Source of the DNA: a bacterium
GTDB lineage: Bacteria; Chloroflexota; Dormibacteria; Aeolococcales; Aeolococcaceae
Assembly (NCBI GenBank): GCA_021803465.1
Contig: JAJZLL010000049.1
Location: 97,675 to 161,674, forward strand
Reading direction: 5' to 3'
Length of the DNA stretch: 64,000 nucleotides
Both the position numbers and the translations under genes were made by a program. The notes beneath the pieces were generated by a model that saw only the letters and a list, made by a program, of their open reading frames with translations, ran no database searches and was not told the origin of the DNA. Shown here one piece after another: positions 1 through 8,061 of this stretch (position 1 is the stretch's first letter; the number at the start of each line of letters is the position of its first letter).

Positions 1-2
1 AG

Positions 3-326
3 CGCATGAAAGAGTTCCTCCCAGTGTTTCATGAGGCGCTCATGGCATTCGAGGACATCCGGAGGCCAGGAACCGCGAGTCTTGACCTGACATTCACTGC
101 AGGCGGATCCAATGATGGATATTTCGAGCTCGGTCTTGGGCTCTGGGACATTGCGGCAGGAAGCCTTCTTGTCCGGGAGGCGGGTGGAATCGTCACGGAC
201 TGGGAGGGAAGCAGTACGGACGTGTTCGCAAGCGGAGACATCGTAGCCGGAAGTCCCCGCTTCCACCGGGCGATGATGGAGTGCATTGAGCGTGCCCGCA
301 CAAGCGACCACACGGCATTCCGCTAG
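3..326 (+). CDS. Inositol monophosphatase family protein, C-terminal part (5' end outside window)
   Basis: The reading frame is open from the window edge and ends at TAG 324-326, so this is the last ~107 residues of a longer protein. It shows the C-terminal signature of the inositol monophosphatase (SuhB/IMPase) family: a 'GxxDGYFELGLGLWDIAAG' stretch followed by 'LLVREAGGIVTDWEG' and 'DIVAGSPRF'. The WDxAAG Asp is the conserved metal ligand in this family. Likely a Mg-dependent phosphatase of inositol-1-phosphate or a related sugar phosphate. Substrate cannot be assigned from this fragment. fabI begins 12 bp downstream on the same strand. Confidence 0.85.
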   Translation, partial: RMKEFLPVFHEALMAFEDIRRPGTASLDLTFTAGGSNDGYFELGLGLWDIAAGSLLVREAGGIVTDWEGSSTDVFASGDIVAGSPRFHRAMMECIERARTSDHTAFR

Positions 327-338
327 GATAGAAGCACT

Positions 339-1145
339 ATGACCAATGCAGGTGTTCCCGGGATGCTCTCGGGAAAACGCATCATCGTCACTGGCGTTCT
401 CACGCCGAAAAGCATCGCGTACTGTGTTGCGGAGCAGGCGCTGCGGGATGGAGCTGAGCTCATTCTCACATCGTTCGGTCGGGCAATGAGCCTTACTGAG
501 CGGAGTGCGAAGCGGCTTTCCTCATCGGTGTCAGTGCTGGAGCTTGATGTCACAAAGTCCGAGAACTTCGCCTCGCTCAGGAAAGAGGTCGAGGCACGGT
601 GGGACCGTGTGGATGGCATTGTCCATGCCATTGGATTCGCTCCAAACGATGCGCTCGGGAAGGAGTTTCTTGCGACACCGTGGACATCTGTCGCAACCGC
701 CTTCCACATCAGTGCGTATTCCCTTGCTCCGCTTGTCCATGCATTCGCACCGATGATGACAAACGGAGGCTCCGTTGTCAGCCTGACCTTCGATGCCGCT
801 GTTGCCTGGCCGATCTATGACTGGATGGGACCAGCAAAGGCTGCACTTGAATCGATTGGCCGATACATCGCACGCGATCTAGGCCGGAAGAACATTCGCT
901 GCAACACGGTTGCTGCGGGACCGCTTGACACAGTTGCAGCAAAGTCCATTCCCGCCTTCAACTCCATCAAGGGAATCTGGAACTCCCAGTCCCCGCTGCT
1001 CTGGGACAGTGCGGATGCGGGTCCCGTTGCGGATGCAACAGTGTTCCTTCTCAGTGACAGGGCGAGGGCCATAACAGGAGAAGTGCTCCATGTTGATGGC
1101 GGGTATCATGCCATGGGTGCACCAATTCACGGAGCAGAATCATGA
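339..1145 (+). CDS. fabI: Enoyl-ACP reductase FabI, InhA-like
   Basis: 268-residue short-chain dehydrogenase that reduces trans-2-enoyl-ACP with NAD(P)H in the last step of type II fatty acid elongation. The N-terminus 'GKRIIVTGVLTPKSIAYCVAEQ' is the divergent FabI nucleotide-binding loop rather than the classical GxxxGxG. The FabI-type Y-x6-K dyad is present in 'YDWMGPAKAALES', and the surroundings resemble mycobacterial InhA more than E. coli FabI. The C-terminus 'ITGEVLHVDGGYHAMG' is typical. The stop overlaps the fabF start (ATGA, 1142-1145), so the two are translationally coupled. An AGGA lies about 9 nt before the ATG. InhA resemblance is a judgement by eye. Confidence 0.92.
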   Translation: MTNAGVPGMLSGKRIIVTGVLTPKSIAYCVAEQALRDGAELILTSFGRAMSLTERSAKRLSSSVSVLELDVTKSENFASLRKEVEARWDRVDGIVHAIGFAPNDALGKEFLATPWTSVATAFHISAYSLAPLVHAFAPMMTNGGSVVSLTFDAAVAWPIYDWMGPAKAALESIGRYIARDLGRKNIRCNTVAAGPLDTVAAKSIPAFNSIKGIWNSQSPLLWDSADAGPVADATVFLLSDRARAITGEVLHVDGGYHAMGAPIHGAES

Positions 1146-2395
1146 CAGAACAGATGCGATCCAGCCGAAGGGTTGTGGTTACAGGTCTTGGGGCAATCAC
1201 TCCCCTTGGCAATGATGTGGCAACGACTTGGGCGCACTGCAGGTCTGGCACCAACGGCATTGGACGGACCACCCTCGTCGAAACGGGCGATCTTGCTGCA
1301 CAGATTGCTGCAGAAGTGAAGGGATTTGATCCGGAAGAGGTGCTTGGCAAGAAGGAGACGAGAAGATCCAGCAGGTGCATCCAGCTTGCGCTTGTCGCAG
1401 CTAGGGAGGCCGTTGCGGACAGTGGTCTCGACATTGCAGCTGAAGGAAACGATGTTGGCGTGCTCATTGGATCGGGAGTCGGAGGGATCGAGATGCTGGA
1501 GCGTGCAGTGCTCGCACTCGACCATGATGGTCCCCGCCGCATTTCTCCCTTCACTGTTCCCGCCATGATTGCGGACATGCCCTCAGGAATGGTCTCCATC
1601 GAGTTCGGCGCGAAAGGGCCGAATTTCGCAGTGGTGAGCGCCTGCTCAAGTGGAGCCCATGCCATTGGTGAGGCAGCGGAGTGGATCCGGAGGGGAGATG
1701 CAGTGGCAGTCATAGCGGGAGGAGCGGAAGCTGCTGTTGCAAGGGTAGCCATTGCCTCGTTCTGTGCCATGCAGGCGCTTTCCACACGGAATGATGATCC
1801 GGAACATGCGTCGCGCCCCTTCGATGCGGGCCGTGACGGGTTTGTCATGGGCGAGGGTGCAGGAGTGCTCATTCTCGAGGAGTACGAGCATGCCCGTGCC
1901 CGGGGAGCGACCATCCATGCGGAGCTTGTGGGATATGGTGCGACTGCTGATGCAAACCACATCACTCAGCCCGCTCCCGAGGGAGAGGGCGCAGTCCGGT
2001 GTGTCGAGATGGCTCTCCGCCATGCGGAAAGGAGTGCGAGCGACATCGCGTACATCAATGCGCATGGAACATCCACCCAGCTCAACGATGCAGCGGAGAC
2101 CAAGGCGATCAAGCGTGTCTTTGGAGATGCAGCATATGGCATTCCCATGTCCTCGACAAAGTCGATGCATGGACATCTGCTTGGTGCTGCAGGAGCAGTC
2201 GAGTCCATCATTGCCATCTGCGCCCTGAAGGACCGGTTTGCGCCACCGACGATCAACCTCGCACAGCCGGATCCGGAATGCGATCTCGACTATGTTCCCA
2301 ATGTCGGAAAGGAGATCCGCGAAGGTGCAGTCATGTCAACATCCTTCGGCTTCGGAGGACACAACGCATGCGTAATCTTCGATCGGGTGGTCTGA
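1142..2395 (+). CDS. fabF: Beta-ketoacyl-ACP synthase II
   Basis: 417-residue condensing enzyme of fatty acid elongation; it condenses malonyl-ACP with acyl-ACP. The catalytic Cys168 lies in 'VVSACSSGAHAIGEA'. The decarboxylation histidines are H308 in 'INAHGTSTQLND' and H345 in 'STKSMHGHLLGAAGAVE', with K340 conserved. The N-terminus 'RRVVVTGLGAITPLGN' is canonical. Methionine 5 is an alternative start, but the first ATG overlaps the fabI stop. Only elongation genes are present here; no acpP, fabD or fabG is in the window. The macro-domain gene starts 9 bp after the stop. Confidence 0.96.
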   Translation: MTEQMRSSRRVVVTGLGAITPLGNDVATTWAHCRSGTNGIGRTTLVETGDLAAQIAAEVKGFDPEEVLGKKETRRSSRCIQLALVAAREAVADSGLDIAAEGNDVGVLIGSGVGGIEMLERAVLALDHDGPRRISPFTVPAMIADMPSGMVSIEFGAKGPNFAVVSACSSGAHAIGEAAEWIRRGDAVAVIAGGAEAAVARVAIASFCAMQALSTRNDDPEHASRPFDAGRDGFVMGEGAGVLILEEYEHARARGATIHAELVGYGATADANHITQPAPEGEGAVRCVEMALRHAERSASDIAYINAHGTSTQLNDAAETKAIKRVFGDAAYGIPMSSTKSMHGHLLGAAGAVESIIAICALKDRFAPPTINLAQPDPECDLDYVPNVGKEIREGAVMSTSFGFGGHNACVIFDRVV

Positions 2396-2403
2396 TCGGA
2401 ATC

Positions 2404-2982
2404 ATGGAGCGTGCGGTGTCAGGTACCCGCGTTCTCCGTCTGGTCCGCGGGGATATCACCCTTGTCGATGCTGATGCCATTGTGAACGCTGCGAATGCTG
2501 CACTTGCTGGCGGGGGAGGTGTGGATGGTGCCATCCACCGTGCAGGAGGTCCAGCCATCATGGAGGAGCTCCGTGCACAGTATGCTGGCTGTCCTCCAGG
2601 ATCGGCAGTCATGACCTCTGGAGGAAACCTTCCAGCCCGGCATGTCGTGCATGCTGTCGGTCCCATCTGGCAGGGAGGGGAGCACCATGAGGACGAAGTG
2701 CTCGCTTCCGCGTACACGACAGCATTCCATGTGGCAGCTGAATACGGCTGCAGAACGCTTGCCACTGTCTCCATCAGTACTGGTGTCTACGGCTTTCCCG
2801 TGCATCGTGCAGCACCCATCGCATGTGGAGCTGCCCTCAACGCCCTACTAGATCCACGCATCGATGTGGAGGAGATCACCTTCATGCTCATCGGGGACGA
2901 CCACATCATGGCGTTTCGGAATGCGCTTACCCGACTTGAGATTCCTGATGGACAATTGCCTCAGGGAGATGCTGCGGAGTGA
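2404..2982 (+). CDS. Macro domain protein (ADP-ribose / O-acetyl-ADP-ribose hydrolase type)
   Basis: 192 residues, a single macro domain. Visible motifs are 'GDITLVDADAIVNAANAAL' with the conserved N-A-A-N, the Gly-rich 'GGGGVDGAIHRAGG' and the distal loop 'SISTGVYGFPVHRAA'. This pattern is that of the MacroD/YmdB group, which binds ADP-ribose and removes it from proteins or deacetylates O-acetyl-ADP-ribose. The frame is open far upstream inside fabF, but ATG 2404 is the sensible start, 9 bp after fabF. Its stop overlaps the GTG start of the next gene (GTGA, 2979-2982). Its place inside a fatty-acid operon is unusual; a functional link is inference only. Confidence 0.93.
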   Translation: MERAVSGTRVLRLVRGDITLVDADAIVNAANAALAGGGGVDGAIHRAGGPAIMEELRAQYAGCPPGSAVMTSGGNLPARHVVHAVGPIWQGGEHHEDEVLASAYTTAFHVAAEYGCRTLATVSISTGVYGFPVHRAAPIACGAALNALLDPRIDVEEITFMLIGDDHIMAFRNALTRLEIPDGQLPQGDAAE

Positions 2983-4241
2983 GACGCGCGCAGTGGAGTG
3001 CTCTCCTCCTTGCTGCATGCGGGGCAGCAGCAGCAGCCCTCCTTGCAGAGACCATCCGTCTCTGGATCGGGTATCCCCGTCCACTCCTTGGCGTTACGGA
3101 TTTCTCCGCAGAATACTGCGCTGTGCGGATGGTGCTGGCAGGACATGCCTTCTGGATGTACTCCTTTGTCCACCAGCTGCAGTGCCATGCAGCCCTCGGA
3201 GCACCAGTTGGGAACCAGAACAATCCATTTCTCAACCCGCCCTCCTCACTGTTTCTTGTCCTGCCGTTCGCCCGACTGTCAACAGCAGCCGCTTATCGGG
3301 CATGGTCCATTGTGCAGGCATGCTGCACGCTTGGCACTGTGCTGTGGATCGTCCAGATCGAGCGGGAGCGGATCAAGAAGGTGGGGGTTCTCCAGCTGGG
3401 AGTCCTCATTCTTGCCATAGCAGGCAGCACTGCGTTTGCCCTTCTTGTCCTTGAGGGACAGTGGGATGGCCTTGATGTGTTTGCGCTTGGCGTGTACTGG
3501 TGGGGCCTCCGGAGAGGACACCCGATTGTGGGAGGAGGAGTGCTCGGCATCCTTGGCGTCATGACGAAGCCCCACCTGTTTTTTGGCATTGCCGCATTCA
3601 TCATTGGCACGAGAAGCTTCCGGACTGTAGCAGCTGCAGCAGTTGGCGGTGCAGCATCCTTCCTTGCAGGCGCAGCCTTTGGAGGCGTGGGAAACCTTGT
3701 TGGCTTCTTCCATGCGAGTGTTGTGTTCAATCCCCTGCCCGACTCTCTCGGCTGGCTTGGGGCAACGACCTCCTGGCTGGGAATGCAGCCAGCAAGCTGG
3801 ATTCTCACGGGCATTGGCTGTTTCATCTTCATCATGGCTCCGTGGGGACTGGGACATGCAGTGCATCGGAAACCAGCAGTACTCCCCCTCGCCTTCTCTG
3901 GAGCTGTCGCGTCCTCATTGCTACTTGCTCCACATGTGCTCGTCCATGACTGCATCCTGCTTGCCCTTCCCTTTGCTGTCCTTGCTCTCCAGACATGGGA
4001 AGGCGTTGGACTTGGCAATCATGCAGTGCGAGCTGTGCCGCTTCCGGCAGTTGCATACGCCGGCTGGTTCCTTCTCATCATCACGACCCGCTTTGATCTT
4101 GGCAACACGACACAGTCCCTTCCCGGACGTCTCACACCACTTGTTCTTGCAGCAATCGCCATCGGGTGCATGGCACTCATCCAGCCCACGCTTCTCGCCC
4201 GGAAGGGGAAGATGCAGGATCAGCGGGCTGCACCCACCTAG
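2979..4241 (+). CDS. GT87-like (DUF2029) integral membrane glycosyltransferase
   Basis: 420 residues starting at GTG that overlaps the macro gene stop. About ten hydrophobic segments begin with 'SALLLAACGAAAAALLAE'. The first outer loop carries the acidic 'GVTDFSAEYCAVRMVLAG', followed by 'NNPFLNPPSSLFLVLPFA'. This matches the GT-C family GT87 (DUF2029; PimE-type polyprenyl-phosphate-sugar dependent mannosyltransferases), where an Asp in the first periplasmic loop is catalytic. Likely adds a sugar to an envelope lipid or glycan; donor and acceptor are unknown. The 3' end overlaps the convergent gene by 4 bp. Confidence 0.75.
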   Translation: MRRAQWSALLLAACGAAAAALLAETIRLWIGYPRPLLGVTDFSAEYCAVRMVLAGHAFWMYSFVHQLQCHAALGAPVGNQNNPFLNPPSSLFLVLPFARLSTAAAYRAWSIVQACCTLGTVLWIVQIERERIKKVGVLQLGVLILAIAGSTAFALLVLEGQWDGLDVFALGVYWWGLRRGHPIVGGGVLGILGVMTKPHLFFGIAAFIIGTRSFRTVAAAAVGGAASFLAGAAFGGVGNLVGFFHASVVFNPLPDSLGWLGATTSWLGMQPASWILTGIGCFIFIMAPWGLGHAVHRKPAVLPLAFSGAVASSLLLAPHVLVHDCILLALPFAVLALQTWEGVGLGNHAVRAVPLPAVAYAGWFLLIITTRFDLGNTTQSLPGRLTPLVLAAIAIGCMALIQPTLLARKGKMQDQRAAPT

Positions 4242-4900
4242 AATGGGAGCCTGTCTGCAAGCTGGGGCGCGATCTTGAGGGTTGCCACGATGTGCTGGGC
4301 TATGTCAGTGAACACTCCTTCCCTGCTCACATTCACAAGCCATGAATGCTCTGCAGAGAACTTCTCGATGATGGTCGCACTGCCAATGACTGCCATGCCG
4401 ACATGGACACTGGGACCATTTCCATCGGGATACACCGTTCCAAAGAGCTGCTGCACGGATTCTACCCAGCCAGGCACCTCTGCAATGTTCTGGAGCTCAT
4501 AACCGCCATCCCCAAGGACGAACTCCACCTCGATCTCAGCGAGTGGATCCGGATCGATGAGCTGGTGGGGACAGTCATCAAGGTCCTCGTCATCGTGATA
4601 CAGCTCGCATTCCCTTCCTGGGCCATATGTCGAGATGAATGTCATGAGTGCATCCCAGGCGAAGCTGATGTGCGCATGGTATCTGGTGGGCGCATCAGGT
4701 CCATCGAGGCGGACTGTGCACTCGAAGCGCCGTTCTCCAATGCTTGGCTCCATGTCATGGCGCATGTCGTCAACACGGAGACCCGCATTGGTGACAGCCT
4801 CGAAGATGTCTGCCACAACATCCTCATACGCGAGGAAGTGGTGGTCGGCTGGACTCTCAGGTCCAGCATCGGTGAAGGGGTTGTCGAGTTCGTCTGTCAC
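4238..4900 (-). CDS. Hypothetical acidic cytoplasmic protein
   Basis: 220 residues. I do not recognise a family. There is no signal peptide or membrane helix. The composition is strongly acidic, including 'ELYHDDEDLDDCPHQLIDPDPLAEIEVEF', which falls around residues 98-127. Regular alternation of hydrophobic positions in the C-terminal half ('VHVGMAVIGSATIIEKF') suggests an alpha/beta fold. Its start overlaps by 4 bp the stop of the small membrane protein upstream, so the two are co-translated, downstream of pirin in a minus-strand run. Confidence 0.7.
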   Translation of the reverse strand: MTDELDNPFTDAGPESPADHHFLAYEDVVADIFEAVTNAGLRVDDMRHDMEPSIGERRFECTVRLDGPDAPTRYHAHISFAWDALMTFISTYGPGRECELYHDDEDLDDCPHQLIDPDPLAEIEVEFVLGDGGYELQNIAEVPGWVESVQQLFGTVYPDGNGPSVHVGMAVIGSATIIEKFSAEHSWLVNVSREGVFTDIAQHIVATLKIAPQLADRLPF

Positions 4901-5103
4901 GAGTTGGAAGACCCCCGATGAAAATAGGTGCGGGCGATTCCCTCAAGTGCAGTGACCACAATGAGCGCAATGAACGTGCCAACAAAGCCGAGCATGATGG
5001 TGGACTCGTCAGGTGCCAGTCCTTTGCCGAAAGTTGCTCCAACGGCTGCAAGGACAAGCTCGCACAGCATGGCCACAAGAAGGATGACTTGAAGGATGAG
5101 CAT
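4897..5103 (-). CDS. Small two-helix membrane protein
   Basis: 68 residues with two hydrophobic segments: residues 1-24 ('MLILQVILLVAMLCELVLAAVG' without charge) and about 37-55 ('IMLGFVGTFIALIVVTALEG'). A short loop with 'KGLAPDE' lies between them and a basic tail 'ARTYFHRG' follows, so both ends are probably cytoplasmic. No family recognised. It sits 9 bp after pirin and overlaps the next gene by 4 bp. A TAGACT hexamer lies 6 nt before its ATG, inside the end of pirin, so it may also have its own leaderless transcript. Confidence 0.65.
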   Translation of the reverse strand: MLILQVILLVAMLCELVLAAVGATFGKGLAPDESTIMLGFVGTFIALIVVTALEGIARTYFHRGSSNS

Positions 5104-5109
5104 AATTTC

Positions 5110-5115
5110 AGTCTA
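5110..5115 (-). promoter_or_regulatory. Candidate -10 box for leaderless start of the small membrane protein
   Basis: On the minus strand TAGACT is followed by exactly 6 nt (GAAATT) and then the ATG at 5103. That spacing puts the transcription start at the A of the ATG. It falls within the last codons of pirin. No clear -35 is seen, so this is a weak call on its own. It fits the pattern at several other genes in the window. Confidence 0.35.
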
Positions 5116-6117
5116 GCCAGATTCAGGGTGCCCTGTCGTTTCCTTGTGGTCTTCCAGGGTGGGCCGGAGCGCACCAGCAGGTATGGTGCCAATGCGCCCT
5201 GCCCGGAAATCCGAAAAAGCCTGTGCAAGCTCTGCGTGACTGTTCATGACAAACGGTCCAGCAAAAGCGATGGGCTCACCAATGGGAGCACCGCCAAGGA
5301 CGAGAGCATTGAGCTCAGGCGAGCGGGACTCCTGGGTGTCTGCTGCACCAAGGTCGATGGTATCGCCAGGTCCGAAGACGATGCAGTCCCCTGTCGTTAT
5401 GGCTACCTGTCTGGTACCGGCCCAGCCATTGCCGTGGAGCACATAGACAAGGGCATTGAATGTCGGATCCCATGGAATGGAGATCTGGGAACCCTGGGGT
5501 ACGCTCACGTGCGCAAGCGCGATGGGAGTGTGCGTGACACCTGGTCCACGGAATCCGTCTATTTCACCAGCAATCACCCGCAAGAGGGATGCGCCATCGT
5601 GTGAGCCAAGGAGAAGCACGCGGGAGGCACGGATGTCCTGATACCGTGGCGGCGACCATTTTTGTGCAGCAGGAAGGTTCACCCACAGCTGTATGCCATG
5701 GAAGAGTCCGCCAGAGGCAACGAGTTCCTCCGGAGGACGCTCTATATGAAGGATTCCCGCTCCTGCAGTCATCCACTGGGTGTCGCCGTTGGTGATGAGG
5801 CCACCTCCGCCGATGGAGTCCTGGTGCTGGAAGGATCCGTCCATCATGTAGGTCACCGTCTCAAATCCCCTGTGGGGATGCCAGGGCGTTCCCTTGGGCT
5901 CTCCGGGTGCATACTCGATCTCCCCAATCTGGTCCATGTGGAGAAAGGGATCGAGGAGTGCGAGATCGATGCCTGCGAATGCCCGACGGACAGGAAAGCC
6001 CTCACCCTCGAATCCCTGGGGCGCATGGGTGCGCTGGACCGCAGGGCGTGGCTTGCGTGCCATGTCTGAAGACAGGCGGGGAAGGACATCGATGTTGGGA
6101 ACTGTGACTGCTGGCAT
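5113..6117 (-). CDS. Pirin family protein (bicupin)
   Basis: 334 residues, two cupin halves. The N-terminal cupin holds the metal-binding signature: 'DPFLHMDQIGE', 'WHPHRGFETVTYMMDG' and 'GDTQWMTAGAGILHIE', giving the His-x-His, His and Glu ligands of pirins. Members bind Fe(II) or similar metals; some are quercetin dioxygenases and others act as redox-responsive regulators. The C-terminal half ('FNALVYVLHGNGWAG', 'FAGPFVMNSHAELAQAF') is typical, including the 'GPFVMN' motif. A GAGG lies about 8 nt before ATG 6117; Met19 is an alternative start. Probably cytoplasmic. Function beyond the family is not readable. Confidence 0.9.
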   Translation of the reverse strand: MPAVTVPNIDVLPRLSSDMARKPRPAVQRTHAPQGFEGEGFPVRRAFAGIDLALLDPFLHMDQIGEIEYAPGEPKGTPWHPHRGFETVTYMMDGSFQHQDSIGGGGLITNGDTQWMTAGAGILHIERPPEELVASGGLFHGIQLWVNLPAAQKWSPPRYQDIRASRVLLLGSHDGASLLRVIAGEIDGFRGPGVTHTPIALAHVSVPQGSQISIPWDPTFNALVYVLHGNGWAGTRQVAITTGDCIVFGPGDTIDLGAADTQESRSPELNALVLGGAPIGEPIAFAGPFVMNSHAELAQAFSDFRAGRIGTIPAGALRPTLEDHKETTGHPESG

Positions 6118-6197
6118 TGCAGGTACCTCGTTTCAGGAGACTCAGGAGTACTGTACCCGCGACCTCTTCCAGTGAAACGGCTCCTGCTGCTGAGCGC

Positions 6198-6938
6198 TCA
6201 GTGGGGAGCAGTGAGTGTCTTGATGTCCTCAACGATCCACCCCTGATGGGCAAACCACCAGACGTTCTCCATGAGGGTCATCTCACGGTCAATGGCGGAC
6301 GAGTCAACACGTGGATCCCGCCGGTAGGTCCACAGCTCATCCCAAGTGCGCACAGTGGTGTCACCACTCACAACAGCAAGGCTCGTGTCATCCCTTTCAA
6401 TCTGCTCGCCTTTGAGGGTGAAGTGCACTGCGATATGCTCAAGGCCACTGATGACACCTGCCTTTGTGATGCGCGCATCCTCGATTTCGAGACCAGGATA
6501 GAGGTGGTGGAGGTGGTGCGCCTGGTCCTCGGAGATCGCGGACTGGAGAGCAGCCTCCTCCTCGGGAGAGAGCTCATTTGTGCCAAGCTTCCCCTGCTGG
6601 CGCACACGGGCATTGTGGATGACCTCGAAGCACTCACGCGCAATCGAGACGAACTGGTGCTCGTCAAAGGTGCTGTCGACAGCCTTGACTGGAGCAAGAT
6701 CGACATTGCCCTCAAGGGCTTCCGGCTTCTTGAGGAATTCGAGCTGCATCTGCTTGTCCGCAGCAGCCTCTGCATTCATGTCCTGGACTATTTCGCCATA
6801 GTCACGGCTCAGCATGCCTGAAAGTGGCATGTGCTGTGCCAGGTTCGACAGCTGCTGGTGGGTTGCCACTTCCTGCTCGAATTCCTGCTCCGCTTTTGCG
6901 AGACGTGACTTCTCGTCGTCGTTTTCCACGTCGGTCAT
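6198..6938 (-). CDS. Tim44-like domain protein
   Basis: 246 residues. I chose ATG 6938 because GAGGAG lies about 10 nt upstream; the frame is open for 26 more codons to 7016 but that extension looks non-coding. The N-terminal ~45 residues are charged and likely coiled coil ('DDEKSRLAKAEQEFEQEVA'). The rest matches the Tim44-like fold: 'FVSIARECFEVIHNARVRQQ' early, then 'TTVRTWDELWTYRRDP' and the terminal 'NVWWFAHQGWIVEDI'. In bacteria such domains occur in membrane-associated or envelope proteins of mostly unknown role. No signal peptide is seen. It sits 80 bp upstream of pirin. Confidence 0.65.
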   Translation of the reverse strand: MTDVENDDEKSRLAKAEQEFEQEVATHQQLSNLAQHMPLSGMLSRDYGEIVQDMNAEAAADKQMQLEFLKKPEALEGNVDLAPVKAVDSTFDEHQFVSIARECFEVIHNARVRQQGKLGTNELSPEEEAALQSAISEDQAHHLHHLYPGLEIEDARITKAGVISGLEHIAVHFTLKGEQIERDDTSLAVVSGDTTVRTWDELWTYRRDPRVDSSAIDREMTLMENVWWFAHQGWIVEDIKTLTAPH

Positions 6939-7052
6939 GGTTCGGTTGCTCCTCTTCCACAGCTGTACTTCTCTGGTTAGGATAGGGCGCTCCAGTTGCA
7001 TGGGGGGAGCTGTCACAGGGACTTGACTCCGCTGTTACACACCATCTCCAGA

Positions 7053-7079
7053 TTGGCTGCCTGCAGTTGGGGGTAGTAT
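7053..7079 (+). promoter_or_regulatory. Promoter for the small Cys-rich gene, apparently leaderless
   Basis: TTGGCT (7053-7058) and TAGTAT (7074-7079) are separated by 15 bp, and the -10 is followed by exactly 6 nt before ATG 7086. No Shine-Dalgarno sequence is present near the start. This geometry predicts transcription starting at the ATG itself. Confidence 0.45.
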
Positions 7080-7085
7080 GGACAT

Positions 7086-7553
7086 ATGGATACAAACAAT
7101 GATGCCTATGATCTCAGCGGTCTGCACAGGGAATTTGACCTGCTGAAGAACAGGCTGTGCCGGTGCAACCACCAGGGGACATGCATTGCGTGCAAGGGGT
7201 TCGAGCTTCTGAGGGAGCAGTCGCAGATGGTGTTCGCTGCCGCAAGTCAGCCCGTCCTCATGCAGGTGGCACAGGAAGCTGCCATGAAGGATCTCATTGG
7301 CCAGATGGGTCAGCTGCAGACGAAGCTTGTGGGGGATCCTGAGGTGCAGACGCTCATGGAGCGGCTCATGGAACGGGTCCAGGAAGACATGGGCGGGCCT
7401 GAGGCGCTTGAGCAGTTCCTCTCATCGCTCGGGCTTCCGAACATGCCTTCCGAGGGATTTCCCAAGTGGAACACGGGCTTTGATGGCTTCGGAATACCTG
7501 AGGACAATCCTCCTGACGAAGATCCACCGAAGGACTCTCCACCTGCCTCATGA
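7086..7553 (+). CDS. Hypothetical protein with N-terminal CxC...CxxC motif
   Basis: 155 residues, no recognised family. Four cysteines at residues 25, 27, 33 and 36 ('RLCRCNHQGTCIACKG') could bind one zinc ion or form a redox pair. The middle (about 45-110) is predicted helical with many Met and Gln ('EAAMKDLIGQMGQLQTKL'). The last 30 residues are Pro/Asp-rich and probably disordered. No signal peptide or membrane segment. The 3' end overlaps the convergent response regulator by 6 bp. The predicted leaderless promoter supports the start. Confidence 0.65.
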   Translation: MDTNNDAYDLSGLHREFDLLKNRLCRCNHQGTCIACKGFELLREQSQMVFAAASQPVLMQVAQEAAMKDLIGQMGQLQTKLVGDPEVQTLMERLMERVQEDMGGPEALEQFLSSLGLPNMPSEGFPKWNTGFDGFGIPEDNPPDEDPPKDSPPAS

Positions 7554-7970
7554 CTCCGCTGCAGGTGGATCCTCCTCAAGGATGGCTTGAGACTGGGGCC
7601 GTCCAAGGACGTCAGACACGACGGAGACGAGGTCCTGGAGTGTCGATGGCTTAGTCACATACCGGGTTGCACCGGCTGCCATTGCTGCTTCGATATCTCC
7701 GCTTTCCGATTTCGCACTGAACATGACGACGGGAATGGATTTCCACTTGTGATGCTGGCGGAGCTGGCGGCACAGCTCAATCCCATCGACATTGGGGAGC
7801 ATGACATCAAGGATGACGATGTCGGGCAGGCGTTCCTCAATGCATCCGAGTGCATTCTCGCCATTCATTGCGGTTTCGACTGCGAAGCCCTCCATTTGGA
7901 GATAGGTGCTGAGGATGCGGATGATGCGAAGATCATCATCCACGATGAGGACATGGGGCTCGCTGGTCAT
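7548..7970 (-). CDS. Stand-alone response regulator receiver protein
   Basis: 140 residues, a single CheY-like receiver domain with no output domain. Acidic pocket D11-D13 ('LIVDDD'), phospho-acceptor D55 in 'IVILDVMLPNVDG', switch Ser85 in 'VVMFSAKS' and K107-P108 ('YVTKPST') are all present, so it should be phosphorylated by a histidine kinase. No kinase gene is adjacent; the nearest in the window is at 26 kb. A GGA-rich stretch precedes the ATG. A TACAAT box lies about 38 bp upstream within a palindrome shared with the divergent gene. Confidence 0.9.
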   Translation of the reverse strand: MTSEPHVLIVDDDLRIIRILSTYLQMEGFAVETAMNGENALGCIEERLPDIVILDVMLPNVDGIELCRQLRQHHKWKSIPVVMFSAKSESGDIEAAMAAGATRYVTKPSTLQDLVSVVSDVLGRPQSQAILEEDPPAAES

Positions 7971-7995
7971 GTCGGGATTCCATCCGTGAAGATTT

Positions 7996-8009
7996 GGGAC
8001 AATTGTACC
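7996..8009. promoter_or_regulatory. 14-bp near-palindrome between divergent genes
   Basis: GGGACAATTGTACC reads GGTACAATTGTCCC on the other strand; only one position pair breaks the symmetry. It lies between the response regulator (start 7970, minus) and the FolP-like gene (start 8062, plus). On the minus strand it contains TACAAT, a good -10 box. An operator or a bidirectional promoter core are both possible. Confidence 0.35.
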
Positions 8010-8061
8010 AGCGGATTGGATGTGGTCCAGTCACGGCATCGTGACAGTGAGGAGGAAAGGA

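Noticed and set aside
1999-2403. Upstream in-frame extension of the macro protein
   Set aside because: It lies wholly inside fabF in another frame and encodes Cys/Arg-rich shadow sequence.
6939-7016. N-terminal extension of the Tim44-like protein
   Set aside because: No ribosome site at 7016, while GAGGAG precedes ATG 6938; the extra 26 residues look non-coding.
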